This document shows, one piece after another, positions 43,692 to 52,461 of a stretch of 64,000 bases of DNA. Below the pieces are notes generated by a model, which made no database searches, was not told the origin of the DNA, and saw nothing but the letters and a program-made list of their open reading frames with translations. The translations under genes were made by a program, and so were the position numbers. This DNA is from Butyrivibrio sp. MB2005 (GTDB taxonomy: Bacteria > Bacillota > Clostridia > Lachnospirales > Lachnospiraceae). The stretch is taken from NCBI RefSeq assembly GCF_000424285.1, contig NZ_AUJP01000021.1, positions 23,134-87,133 on the forward strand. The letters run 5' to 3'. How positions within the stretch are numbered: position 1 is the stretch's first letter; every line of letters starts with the position of its first letter.

Positions 43692-44792
43692 CTATATGTT
43701 CTGGATAATCCACTCTCCCTTTTTGTTGGATCCAATTCGCCTGATGATATTTCTATCAGCCAGTTCTCCAAGCTTCCTTTTTACTGTAGAATCAGAACAG
43801 TCTAATAATTCAGCCATTTTGCCCCTTGTAATGCCTGGATTATCTCTGAGAATTTCAAGTATTTGTTTAGATTTTTCATCTATATCCAGTGATTTTATTG
43901 GGTCATTTATTGGGTCATTTATCGGGTCATCGTGACCCAATAAAAATTTTCCGCTAATATGCATTTCTCTGTTATGAAGCTCATTTTTCTCATTTAACAA
44001 CAGATTTCTGAAGAATTTCTCAAGAAACTCAGTGGTTTCGTATATACCTTTTTGGATGTTATTGTAATTAGCACGTACCAACGCATTTCTGAAATACCAT
44101 GAATTCTCTGCAAATAAATCATTATCAGCTTCAAAACCAAGTTGGCGCAAATACTTAATGAAAAATACCGCTGTTGTCCTGGTATTTCCTTCTCCAAATA
44201 CATGGATCTGCCAGAGCCTTGATACAAATACTGCCAGATGATGTATGACCTCTGTCATAGTTAGTCCATTATAGCGGAAATCTCTCTCCTGCCCCAAATC
44301 ATAATCTAGTGTTGCCCGAAGATTCGAAGCTCCACCATAAGAAACACTATCTCCATCAAGAACCCATTCTTTCTTTGAGATATTATAATCCCTCAGTTTT
44401 CCGGCATGAGAGTATATCCCCTGAAACAGCTCTTTATGAATTGATAGATATTCCGCAGGTGAAAAAACAAAAGCATTGGATGAAAGGAGCTTTGCAATTC
44501 TGGCTGAAACTTTATCGGCTTCCTCTGTACCATGCTCAACATGACCCTCTTTACTCTCATAGTAGCTGTTAATAAGCTCTCCTGCTTCGTCAACTGAGAT
44601 TTCGCCATCAATATTCTTCTTGGCAGTCTCATACAAATATTCTGATGGTTTCAATCCATCAACATCTTGCAAGCCAATAGCTGCAGACCACGCCTGCCCA
44701 AGCTCCTTGCGAGTCGGAGGTAAATTTTTTATATATTCGTCAAATGGATCTTTTTTAATATCCTTCAACTTATTCTCCCTCTGAAAAATCAT
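43692..44792 (-). CDS. Fic-domain protein with C-terminal winged helix
   Basis: A 366-aa protein: Fic domain (~110-260) with the active-site loop HVFGEGNTRTTA (197-208), then a linker with DPIN repeated three times, then a winged-helix DNA-binding domain (GKMAELLDCSDSTVKRKLGE). Fic proteins usually transfer AMP from ATP to a target hydroxyl. The motif has the catalytic His197 and Arg205, but the final Arg of HxFxxGNxRxxR is Ala208, so activity may differ. The domain pair suggests self-regulated or DNA-targeted modification; the target is unknown. AGAAGAGAAG precedes the ATG. Confidence 0.88.
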   Translation of the reverse strand: MIFQRENKLKDIKKDPFDEYIKNLPPTRKELGQAWSAAIGLQDVDGLKPSEYLYETAKKNIDGEISVDEAGELINSYYESKEGHVEHGTEEADKVSARIAKLLSSNAFVFSPAEYLSIHKELFQGIYSHAGKLRDYNISKKEWVLDGDSVSYGGASNLRATLDYDLGQERDFRYNGLTMTEVIHHLAVFVSRLWQIHVFGEGNTRTTAVFFIKYLRQLGFEADNDLFAENSWYFRNALVRANYNNIQKGIYETTEFLEKFFRNLLLNEKNELHNREMHISGKFLLGHDDPINDPINDPIKSLDIDEKSKQILEILRDNPGITRGKMAELLDCSDSTVKRKLGELADRNIIRRIGSNKKGEWIIQNI

Positions 44793-44923
44793 CTTCTCTT
44801 CTGTATTTCAAAACTTCTTTCTTAACAATTCCTTACTATTTTATCATATTCACAGAATAAATATGCGTTCTTCCCTGTCTTTAGCTAGAGGTCAAATATT
44901 GTTTTCCCCGATTTCCCAGAACT

Positions 44924-45136
44924 TTTTCACAATTTCATCACATAACTTTAAAGTTCAATAAAGTTCGCGAATTATTATAAATACATCAAGAGGCACACAA
45001 GACCTCTTGCCCCCTATCTACGATCCGCTAGCGGACGTAGAACACTCATCCCCCAAGGATGAACACCCCTCATGACACTTTTCTTCATAACACTGGCCGG
45101 TAACCCTTATAAAGAACTACCGGCATCCCTCATTTT
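44924..45136 (+). repeat. Hairpin-array intergenic element, copy 1
   Basis: About 213 bp, roughly 80% identical by eye to copy 2 at 53257-53475. Four hairpins in a row: CAAGAGG/CCTCTTG; a 26-nt block (45016-45041) identical in both copies, folding as TCTACG-TCCGC/GCGGA-CGTAGA; TCATCC/GGATGA; and GCCGGTA/TACCGGC, followed by CATTTTTA. The 5' end has TTCACA, 17 bp, TAAAGT, a possible promoter. It probably makes a small structured RNA or is a mobile non-coding repeat. It lies in the 640-bp gap between the Fic and BspA-like genes. Confidence 0.7.
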
Positions 45137-45153
45137 TATCATTTACAGGTTAG

Positions 45154-45369
45154 AAAAAATCACTTCCATGCTTAAATAGACTTAAGGGAGTTAGCGGATT
45201 TTCCATCACAAAGGTAAAAGCTCTTACGAACAAAAAGGTAGACGTCACATTCAAAAATGCAAGTGACGTTACAGATTATGAGATCAGATATTCAACTGAC
45301 AAGAACTTCAGGAAAAACGTAAAGAGCTACTCCGCCTGGTCTAAATCCAAGAATGTCAAAGTAAAATAA
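45154..45369 (+). pseudogene. C-terminal remnant of a fibronectin III-like surface protein
   Basis: An open stretch of 71 codons without a start codon encodes KVDVTFKNASDVTDYEIRYS followed by TDKNFRKNVKSYSAWSKSKN and ends at TAA. This is the pattern of Fn3-like C-terminal domains in secreted Butyrivibrio-type proteins. It directly follows repeat copy 1 and precedes a terminator, so it is best read as the tail of a gene whose front was deleted. Confidence 0.6.
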
Positions 45370-45377
45370 ATAAAATG

Positions 45378-45424
45378 AAAATGGAGAAAACCTGATATTT
45401 GTTAAGGCTTTCTCCATTTTTTTT
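45378..45424. terminator. Bidirectional terminator
   Basis: AAAATGGAGAAA/TTTCTCCATTTT, a perfect 12-bp stem with a 19-nt inner loop containing CC/GG, followed by TTTT and preceded by A-rich sequence. It serves the remnant on the plus strand and the BspA-like gene on the minus strand. Confidence 0.8.
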
Positions 45425-45434
45425 GCTAAAAATC

Positions 45435-47129
45435 TCACTTTTTATAACTGATCTTTGCTTTTTTATTTGCTCGCTTTAAAGCCTTCTCTAGCTGCTTTGC
45501 AATCTTTGTGCCCTTTTTAGCCTTCTTAACTGTCATCTTGGAAAGCTTATTTGCGCCTTTGAAAGCATCTTTATGAACCTTAGTAAGATTCCTTGCATCG
45601 ACAGTAAGCTGAGCGACCTTCTTGCCGGTAACTGCCTTCTTGGCTATCTCTGTTACGGGATATTCTTTACCTTCAACCTTAACTGTTGCGGGTATTGTAA
45701 GCTTCTTCTTGTTTTCTGCAGAAATAATTCGAACAGAAGAACCGTCAGCACTGGCCTGAACAGTTATACCACCTGAAATCTTCGCCTTTGCATTCGGTTT
45801 AAGACCTGTTTCTTCCGCCTGCTGTGTGTTTACGTTTTCGGAAGCTGCCTGATCACCGTTTCCGGCATTTTCAGACTGAGAGCCATTGCCATTATTACCG
45901 GACTGAGAGCCACTCTCCGAACTACCTGACTGAGAACCTCCTTCAGTTTTCTCCGGAAGATCTCCTTCCACTCTGATAGCAGTACCCTTGCCAAGCTCTT
46001 TTATTTTACACGACTGATCATTTATGTCACACCAGGAATAACCTTTTGGCGTTGGAAGCCCAATCACAGCATCAGAATTATTGACTATCTTCTCAATATT
46101 AGTGGTTCCATTAAATAATACACTTTTTACATTTGCACCTATGATAAGAGTGCTTACCACGCTTTCGTAGCTCCAATCGATCTTATAAAATCTAAACTCG
46201 CTGCTTCCATTTACAGTCATGCTACCATCAGCATTAATCACATAGGAGCATCCGTTAGATTCTCCTATAAATGGCGCTGTTTGTTTAAGATACCATTTTG
46301 TATTTCCAAAATAATTTTTTTTATCATTATCAGTAAGACTCTTAAAAAGCATATCAGACATCTCAATATCACTTAGTGAGTAGCAATCTCTAAAACAATT
46401 ACCACCAAGACTCTTAACACTGGCAGGGATAACTATCCCCTGAAGGCTATGACAGCCGCAAAATGCATTATCACAGATTTTATCAAGTTCCAATGGCATT
46501 TCTACATCTGTAAGATTAGTACAGCCATAGAATGTACTGCTATTAATTTGGGAAAGCTTCCTTGGGAGCCTCACTTTTTTAAGACTGGTACAACCCTTAA
46601 AAGCATCACTCGGTACCTCACCTAGTGAATATGGTAATATTGCACTCTTAAGACTTGTACATTCAGAAAACGCACTATACCAAAGCATAACCAGGGAATC
46701 CGGAAAATTAATTTTCTCAAGACTTGTGCACTCTGAAAATGCAAATCTTCCAATCCATGTAACTGACTCCGGCACCTTTACTTCCTTAAGGCTGCTGCAC
46801 CTTTGAAAGGCATTATACCCTATTCCGGTGAGAGTGCTAGGTAATTCCATCTCTTCTAATGCAGTATAATCAGAAAAACCATCTATCTCAGTAAGGCCTT
46901 CCCCAACCACAATTTTCTTAATCTGGTTTTTATAAACATTGTATTGCCTCTTATTTCCTACCTTGCCTGTTCCATTTATCACAAGTGTCCCATCATCATA
47001 TAGACTCCAGGTAATATTGTCCTCTGTCAATCCGCAAACAAACTCTGCTGCCTGCACATCCTTTTTTCCAAAGGTCAGTGCAAGCACCATCAAAAATAAT
47101 GAAAGCCAAACAAATTTCTTCTTATTCAT
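45435..47129 (-). CDS. Secreted BspA-like leucine-rich-repeat protein
   Basis: A 564-aa surface protein. Signal peptide MNKKKFVWLSLFLMVLALTF, cleavage likely after DVQA; a short N-terminal domain (WSLYDDGTLVINGTGKVG); about eight LRR_5 repeats of ~23 residues (ALEEMELPSTLTGIGYNAFQ, SLEKINFPDSLVMLWYSAFS); a Ser/Gly/Asn-rich linker (GSQSGSSESGSQSGNNGNGS); and a lysine-rich C-terminal part with another LRR-like unit. No LPXTG or lipobox is seen. Such proteins commonly bind host or plant surfaces or other cells. GGAAGGGG precedes the ATG at 47129; the 15-residue longer frame is rejected because the signal peptide begins here. Confidence 0.88.
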   Translation of the reverse strand: MNKKKFVWLSLFLMVLALTFGKKDVQAAEFVCGLTEDNITWSLYDDGTLVINGTGKVGNKRQYNVYKNQIKKIVVGEGLTEIDGFSDYTALEEMELPSTLTGIGYNAFQRCSSLKEVKVPESVTWIGRFAFSECTSLEKINFPDSLVMLWYSAFSECTSLKSAILPYSLGEVPSDAFKGCTSLKKVRLPRKLSQINSSTFYGCTNLTDVEMPLELDKICDNAFCGCHSLQGIVIPASVKSLGGNCFRDCYSLSDIEMSDMLFKSLTDNDKKNYFGNTKWYLKQTAPFIGESNGCSYVINADGSMTVNGSSEFRFYKIDWSYESVVSTLIIGANVKSVLFNGTTNIEKIVNNSDAVIGLPTPKGYSWCDINDQSCKIKELGKGTAIRVEGDLPEKTEGGSQSGSSESGSQSGNNGNGSQSENAGNGDQAASENVNTQQAEETGLKPNAKAKISGGITVQASADGSSVRIISAENKKKLTIPATVKVEGKEYPVTEIAKKAVTGKKVAQLTVDARNLTKVHKDAFKGANKLSKMTVKKAKKGTKIAKQLEKALKRANKKAKISYKK

Positions 47130-47303
47130 TGTGTAACCCCTTCCTAAAACCTCTTCTATTTCACACCGATGCATCTATTCTCTGTTTAAATCTGAACTGA
47201 TGCACCAAATACAATTATAACTCAATTTACAACTCATTACTTAAAAATTTAATCGAAGTTAATTTTTCACTTTACATAATCTAACGTATTCTACAGCGAT
47301 ATA

Positions 47304-47374
47304 TTTCACAATTTCATCACATTACTTTAGTCTGCTTTTTATCGATTTCTATAATCATTCCGGCATCATTTTTT
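47304..47374 (+). repeat. Internally deleted copy of the hairpin-array element
   Basis: The first 26 bases (TTTCACAATTTC onward to TTACTTTA) match the 5' end of the two full copies, and CCGGCATCATTTTTT at 47360-47374 resembles their 3' end; the middle hairpins are missing. It lies in a 284-bp AT-rich gap between the BspA-like gene and the ABC operon that otherwise shows nothing. Confidence 0.45.
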
Positions 47375-47413
47375 CCAATATTATATATTTAAAAAATCTC
47401 TACCATAAAATCT

Positions 47414-48196
47414 TTACTTAAAATCAATACAAATAGGATAACCATTTTCACTTTGAACAAGGCAGGCATCGATGCCATAGATCGCATGAAGACATTCTGT
47501 AGTAATAACGTCAGCGGGTCTTCCCTGACAGATTACACTGCCCTTTTTAAGGCCTATTATGTTGTCAGCAAACTTACAGGCCAGATTCAGCTCATGCAAG
47601 ACCATGACAATGGTAGTGCCCTTCTCCTCATTAAGCTTTTTAAGGAGTGTGAGGATTTCAAGCTGATATGCCATGTCCAGATATGTGGTTGGCTCATCAA
47701 GTAAGATTATATCTGTATCCTGCGCTAAGGTCATGGCGATCCATGCTCTCTGGCGCTGACCTCCCGACAGGGTGCTGACTCCTCTGTTCTTGTAGTCAGT
47801 AAGTTCAGTTTTTTCGATGGCATCTTCAATAATGGAATTGTCTTCCTTGGACATTCCGCACATTGCAGACTGATAAGGATATCTTCCAAAGCCCACCAGC
47901 TCTTTTACAGTGATTGAGTCGGGACATTTGGGAGTCTGAGGAAGGATTGCCATTGTCTTTGCCAGATCCTTGTCCTTGTATTTTTTGATACCTTTATTGT
48001 TGATGTAGATTTCTCCATCAATCGGCTTTATCATTCTGCCCATGGATTTAAGAAGAGTGGATTTTCCGCATCCGTTTGCGCCGATGATGATAGATATCTT
48101 CCCCTTGGGGATATCAAGATTCATATCGTTAATAATGAGATTGTTGTCATAACCAACATCCAGATTTTTTACGGATATTGCAATATTGTCTGTCAT
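47414..48196 (-). CDS. Iron-complex ABC transporter ATP-binding protein (FecE/FhuC type)
   Basis: A 260-aa ATPase: Walker A GANGCGKST, Q-loop (AILPQTPKCPD), signature LSGGQRQRA, Walker B IILLDEPTTYLD and switch histidine (VLHEL). DEPTTYLDMAYQLEIL is typical of ferric-siderophore, haem or vitamin-B12 importers. It powers uptake through the two permeases encoded just upstream in the operon. It is the last gene of the four; no terminator with a clear U-run was seen behind it. Confidence 0.93.
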   Translation of the reverse strand: MTDNIAISVKNLDVGYDNNLIINDMNLDIPKGKISIIIGANGCGKSTLLKSMGRMIKPIDGEIYINNKGIKKYKDKDLAKTMAILPQTPKCPDSITVKELVGFGRYPYQSAMCGMSKEDNSIIEDAIEKTELTDYKNRGVSTLSGGQRQRAWIAMTLAQDTDIILLDEPTTYLDMAYQLEILTLLKKLNEEKGTTIVMVLHELNLACKFADNIIGLKKGSVICQGRPADVITTECLHAIYGIDACLVQSENGYPICIDFK

Positions 48197-48207
48197 ATAT
48201 TACACCA

Positions 48208-49212
48208 CTAACTTTCTTTATTTTTCCAAACCAGATACAGGAAATATGGAACACCGATTACTGATACCGTAATTCCGGCAGGCAGTTCTATTGGCGAGAA
48301 CAAATTTCTTGAAATGGCATCCGAAAAAATGAGAATTACCACTGCTATCATGGCTGATGCAGGAATAAATGCTTTGTGCCTGTTTCCTAAAAGCTTCTTT
48401 GCTATATGCGGAGCAACCAGCCCTAAGAAACCAATGTTTCCTGCAAACGCTGTAGCTGTTCCTGCCATTACTACTGATAAAATCAGAAGCCCTACTCTGG
48501 CCTTATCTACATTTAATCCAAGACCTGTACCAACTTCATCATTAAACTGCATCACATCCAGCTTTTTATTATTGTAGATTGCAATGATGAAAGTAATTAC
48601 TATAATCGGAACAATAACCTTTACATAGGACCAGCCTGAGCCCCACAAAGAACCTGTGGTCCAGGTAAGGATTTTGTTGTATTCATTGTTTCCAAATCTA
48701 AATGTTCTAAAGCTGATAAAGGCGTTGATTCCGGCATTTACACCGATACCTGTAAGAAGCATCCTGGTGTTGGAAAAGCCTCCAAAGCATGACAACACAT
48801 AGATAAAAACTGCTGAAATCACCGCACCTGTTATAGCAAACAGCGGAAGCATGTAAATGGAAAATTCTCCAAGCTCTGTGTAATAAGCTACTGTCTGATG
48901 CTCTACAAAAAGCACTGCTGCAAGTGCGGCGCCGGAATTGATTCCCATTACACCCGGGTCCGCCAGATCATTTTTAGTGATGGTCTGAAGGATTGCTCCC
49001 GATGTCGCAAGGCCCACAGCCACAAATATCGCCATGATGGTACGGGGCAATCTTATTGTCATTATGGCAATTCTCGCCATGTTTTCACCTTTGCCTAAAA
49101 GCACAGCAAAGATTTCCGATACATTTATCCGATAACTGCCCCAGTACATGGATAGCAGAAACGCTATAAGACACAGCAGAGCCAGAATAATAAATGTCAG
49201 TTTCTTTTTCAT
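48208..49212 (-). CDS. Iron-complex ABC transporter permease (FecCD family)
   Basis: A 334-aa FecCD-type permease with nine to ten helices. Conserved segments are LPRTIMAIFVAVGLATSGAI, GIGVNAGINAF and the coupling region GNIGFLGLVAPHIAKKLLGN. It pairs with the neighbouring permease to form the BtuC-like channel. Its ATG overlaps the stop of that gene by 4 nt. Confidence 0.93.
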   Translation of the reverse strand: MKKKLTFIILALLCLIAFLLSMYWGSYRINVSEIFAVLLGKGENMARIAIMTIRLPRTIMAIFVAVGLATSGAILQTITKNDLADPGVMGINSGAALAAVLFVEHQTVAYYTELGEFSIYMLPLFAITGAVISAVFIYVLSCFGGFSNTRMLLTGIGVNAGINAFISFRTFRFGNNEYNKILTWTTGSLWGSGWSYVKVIVPIIVITFIIAIYNNKKLDVMQFNDEVGTGLGLNVDKARVGLLILSVVMAGTATAFAGNIGFLGLVAPHIAKKLLGNRHKAFIPASAMIAVVILIFSDAISRNLFSPIELPAGITVSVIGVPYFLYLVWKNKES

Positions 49213-50198
49213 CCTTTGCTCCTTCCTGCCATGTATAAGAAAAATGGCACGCCCAGCAAGGATGTAAATATTCCTACAGGTATTTCGTAGGGGTCGTAAA
49301 GAGTGCGAGCCAGGATATCGGAAAATACCACAAGCACTGAGCCAAGCAAAAAGCTGTAAGGGATGATCTTGCGATAATCTTCACCGATTGTAAGTCTTAC
49401 TATCTGAGGAACAATAAGACCTACAAATCCAATAGTGCGCCCCACTGCAACTGTCATGGCGCAAAGAGGGATCATCAACAGTAATGTGGAAAATCTGACC
49501 TTTTTAGGATTAGCTCCAAGTCCTGTAGCAACATCATCTCCAAGGCTAACTATATTTATTTTGGGTGAAAAAAATATAGCGATCACAAGGGCTATGATGC
49601 CTACCACCATTGCAAGTACAGCTTCACTCCAGCCTGCATTTCTGAATCCGCCGCCTACCCAAAAACCAATCATCTGAGACTGATTTGATAAAAGGCCAAT
49701 GATATTTGTAATGGAAATCAAAAATGTACTAAGGGCCGTTCCGGCTAAAAGTAGTCTGGATACTGACATATTTGATGGATTATAAAGTGCAAAAATAATT
49801 ACCACAAGACCTGTGACAAGTGCTCCTGCCAGGGATGCTCCAAGAGTTCCAAAGAGGGTGGCAGACTTTCCTAAGGCATAAAAAACAGCCACCACCAATG
49901 TAGCCCCCTGACTGATTCCAAGGAGGGATGGTTCTGCGATTGGATTTCTGGTAACACCCTGCATCAGGGCTCCGGAGAGTCCAAGGCTGCCTCCAACCAT
50001 CACTGCTGCAATTGCTCTTGGCAAACATACATCTCTTATTAACATATCTTCAAGGGAGCCTGAATATCTGAATAGCGCATTTACAATATCATCTATTCCT
50101 ATATCCATGCTTCCTTTTAAAACAGCAATTAGCACCCCGACTACAAGAGCCGGGATGCCAGCTGATAGAATTACTATTTCTCTAGTAATTTTTTTCAT
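49209..50198 (-). CDS. Iron-complex ABC transporter permease (FecCD family), second subunit
   Basis: A 329-aa FecCD permease with LPRAIAAVMVGGSLGLSGAL, the conserved GVTRNPIAEPSLLGISQGAT and the ATPase-contacting GRTIGFVGLIVPQIVRLTIG. It overlaps both neighbours by 4 nt, so the SBP, this gene and the other permease are translationally coupled. Together they would form a heterodimeric channel. Confidence 0.93.
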   Translation of the reverse strand: MKKITREIVILSAGIPALVVGVLIAVLKGSMDIGIDDIVNALFRYSGSLEDMLIRDVCLPRAIAAVMVGGSLGLSGALMQGVTRNPIAEPSLLGISQGATLVVAVFYALGKSATLFGTLGASLAGALVTGLVVIIFALYNPSNMSVSRLLLAGTALSTFLISITNIIGLLSNQSQMIGFWVGGGFRNAGWSEAVLAMVVGIIALVIAIFFSPKINIVSLGDDVATGLGANPKKVRFSTLLLMIPLCAMTVAVGRTIGFVGLIVPQIVRLTIGEDYRKIIPYSFLLGSVLVVFSDILARTLYDPYEIPVGIFTSLLGVPFFLYMAGRSKG

Positions 50199-51187
50199 TC
50201 TAAATTCCCTAACATATCAGAAATTTCATCAAGCAACAATTCTCTTCCAATACAGCTATATCCCTGATTGAAGTATGGTGATGAATGAAGGTCTACGACT
50301 TTTCCGTTTACAACCGGATCAAGGCTGTTATAGATAGCATTTGAATCCATGTCTGCCTTATCATCGTCTGTTGCGATAGCAAAGATTACATCTGCTTCGA
50401 TTGATGCTAATCCTTCGTAGGTAACTACCGGAAGGCTGATGTCATCCTGCTCCGGAAGACCTGCCGGTCTTGCAAGTCCCAGATCCTCATAAAGAACTGA
50501 ACCGAAGCCTGCACCTGTAAATACGAAGAACTGACCACCACTTGCAAGGAATGAAAGATATGATGTGTCATCGCCAAACTTTTCCTTGATCTGATTTCCT
50601 ACTTCTGTAGCCTTTGCTTCATAGTTTGACAGCCATGCATCTGCAGCATCTGTCTTACCAAAGATTTCTGCAATTGTGTAAATATCGTCCTTCCAGTTAA
50701 GAGCCTCAAGCTGAATCATTACTGTAGGTGCGATCGCTGAAAGCTGATCATAAAGCTTTTCCTGAACTGTTGAAATAATGATCAGGTCAGGGTTAAGATT
50801 CATAACATTTTCGATATCCATTGTATCCTGCATGCTATATCCTAAAATCTCAGCACCGGAAAGCTCCTCTTCAAGGTACGCCGGGAACTTTGTATAGTCG
50901 TAAGCATCACTGTTCGCTGTACCAACAACCTTATATCCAAGGATTGAAAGAATATCACTGTTTCCGCTTAAATCTACAATACGCTGCGGATTTGCAGGGA
51001 TTTCCACCTCACCTCTTACATCTGTAACTGTAACAGTCTCAGCAGATGCTTCAGTTTCAGCTGCTGTTTCACTTTCAGCTACTGTTTCCTCAGCAGAGGC
51101 TGCTGTCTTATTGGGCTGTCCACATGCAGTAAGTGTAAGTGCCATAGCAGCTGTAAGCACAAGGCTAATTAACTTATTGATTTTCAT
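50195..51187 (-). CDS. Iron-complex ABC transporter substrate-binding lipoprotein
   Basis: A 330-aa lipoprotein: signal sequence with lipobox LTAC (Cys22), an Ala/Glu/Thr-rich tether, then a FhuD/BtuF-fold cluster A-II binding protein (VTVTDVRGEVEIPANPQRIV, SILGYKVVGTANSDAYDY, NLNPDLIIIS). It captures a ferric siderophore, haem or cobamide outside the membrane; sequence alone does not say which. First gene of the operon, with a near-consensus promoter and palindromes in its ~110-nt leader. AGGAGA precedes the ATG. Confidence 0.92.
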   Translation of the reverse strand: MKINKLISLVLTAAMALTLTACGQPNKTAASAEETVAESETAAETEASAETVTVTDVRGEVEIPANPQRIVDLSGNSDILSILGYKVVGTANSDAYDYTKFPAYLEEELSGAEILGYSMQDTMDIENVMNLNPDLIIISTVQEKLYDQLSAIAPTVMIQLEALNWKDDIYTIAEIFGKTDAADAWLSNYEAKATEVGNQIKEKFGDDTSYLSFLASGGQFFVFTGAGFGSVLYEDLGLARPAGLPEQDDISLPVVTYEGLASIEADVIFAIATDDDKADMDSNAIYNSLDPVVNGKVVDLHSSPYFNQGYSCIGRELLLDEISDMLGNLE

Positions 51188-51231
51188 ATCTAATCTCCTG
51201 TAATGTCTATATTTTGTCTATTAAATTGAAT

Positions 51232-51305
51232 AAGTTGCAACTTGTTTTGTTAGCAACATCTAACAAATATTTTCATATTATATATGCTAGCTTCATTTTG
51301 TGCAA
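51232..51305 (-). promoter_or_regulatory. Promoter and operator candidates of the iron-uptake operon
   Basis: Leftward TTGCAC (51300-51305), 17-bp spacer, TATAAT (51277-51282): a near-consensus sigma-A promoter. Just downstream is TTTGTTAG-N6-CTAACAAA (51246-51267), a perfect 8-bp inverted repeat covering the expected start of transcription, and then the perfect palindrome AAGTTGCAACTT (51232-51243). Position fits a metal-responsive repressor; neither matches the classical Fur or DtxR box exactly. The rest of 51306-51484 shows no feature. Confidence 0.7.
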
Positions 51306-51484
51306 CTATTTTTTATACAATTTTCAATTGTGTGATCAGATGGTTACATAGGATCCCGCATGCAAAATCCTCGCGCGTGAGCGGTAATATAAACATCCAA
51401 AATATTCACGTAAAACTCAGTCGGGATCAGGGCAACCCCTGTATCATCCCCGGCAACAACAAGGCGATCCCATGCTTTCACTTT

Positions 51485-52438
51485 TTATCTTTTAGACTTA
51501 CCCGCTTTCTCTGTATTAACTATGATGATTCCAGCAACTACCAGTAACAAAGAAATAAGGCCGGTTATAGAAAATGCCTCTTTGTTTTCTCCAAGGAAAA
51601 GAGCAGATAGAAGAACACCCATCACAGGATTCATGAATCCTAGAATCGATATTCTGCTGACAGGGTTATGCTTTAACAAAATCCCCCACAGAGTGTAGGC
51701 TCCTGCGGAAATAAAGCCCATGTAAATAAGATTCAGCACACAGGAAATGCTTCCAAAAATAAGATGTCCACTCATGGTAAAACCGATTATGAAAAGGACA
51801 GATCCGCCAAGCATAAACTGATATCCGCTAAGGACAACAGGGTTCTCTTTTCTTGAATAAATCTTGATACAGCAGGATGAAAGAGCATAGAAAATCGCAG
51901 CAAGAAGCATGGCACCTTCACCGGATAAAGAAACAGACTCCGCACCGTTAAAGGCACTAAGCCCTCCAAGTATCAGGAATATCCCTGCAAAGCCGGTGAT
52001 ACATCCGGCAAATTTCCTAAGAGTGAACTTTTCAAAATGAAATAGATACGCAGCAAGGAGTATAGCGAAAAAGTTCCCTGCAGCGTTGATGATAGAGCCC
52101 CGGACACCTGTGATATGTGCCAGCGCCATGAAAAAGAAAAAGTACTGTCCCACTGTCTGAAAAAGTGACAGTACAGCTATGCTTCCAAAGGAGTCCTGCC
52201 TTGGCAAAAGAAATCTCTTTGCAAGAAGCGACCCAAAGCCTATTGTCATTACCCCTGCAAGAAAAAATCTGGCCCCTGCCAGCATGATCCTGGATGCAGT
52301 ATCATCAGGACCTATTCCAAAAAGCTGATATGCGATCTTGATGGCAGGCGTCGCACTCCCCCACAGAACGCAGCAAAAAAGCGCCGTCAAAAAGGTTATG
52401 GGGAACCACGCCCACATGGATTTTTTCTCTTTTTTCAT
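51485..52438 (-). CDS. EamA/DMT-family transporter
   Basis: A 317-aa protein with ten hydrophobic helices arranged as two EamA repeats (ALFCCVLWGSATPAIKIAYQ in the first, SAGAYTLWGILLKHNPVSRI in the second). DMT carriers export amino acids or metabolites or import small solutes; no substrate can be given. GGGAGG is 10 nt before the ATG. It follows the YwaF-like gene by 23 bp, probably as one transcript. Confidence 0.88.
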   Translation of the reverse strand: MKKEKKSMWAWFPITFLTALFCCVLWGSATPAIKIAYQLFGIGPDDTASRIMLAGARFFLAGVMTIGFGSLLAKRFLLPRQDSFGSIAVLSLFQTVGQYFFFFMALAHITGVRGSIINAAGNFFAILLAAYLFHFEKFTLRKFAGCITGFAGIFLILGGLSAFNGAESVSLSGEGAMLLAAIFYALSSCCIKIYSRKENPVVLSGYQFMLGGSVLFIIGFTMSGHLIFGSISCVLNLIYMGFISAGAYTLWGILLKHNPVSRISILGFMNPVMGVLLSALFLGENKEAFSITGLISLLLVVAGIIIVNTEKAGKSKR

Positions 52439-52461
52439 ACCTTAAAAACCTCCCGATGGAT

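Noticed and set aside
43900..43935. Short tandem repeats as a possible CRISPR start
   Set aside because: They are 12-bp in-frame repeats coding DPIN in the Fic linker; there are no spacers and no cas genes in the window.
44924..45136. The hairpin-array element as a c-di-GMP riboswitch
   Set aside because: The GEMM core motifs are missing and copy 2 has no gene behind it on that strand.
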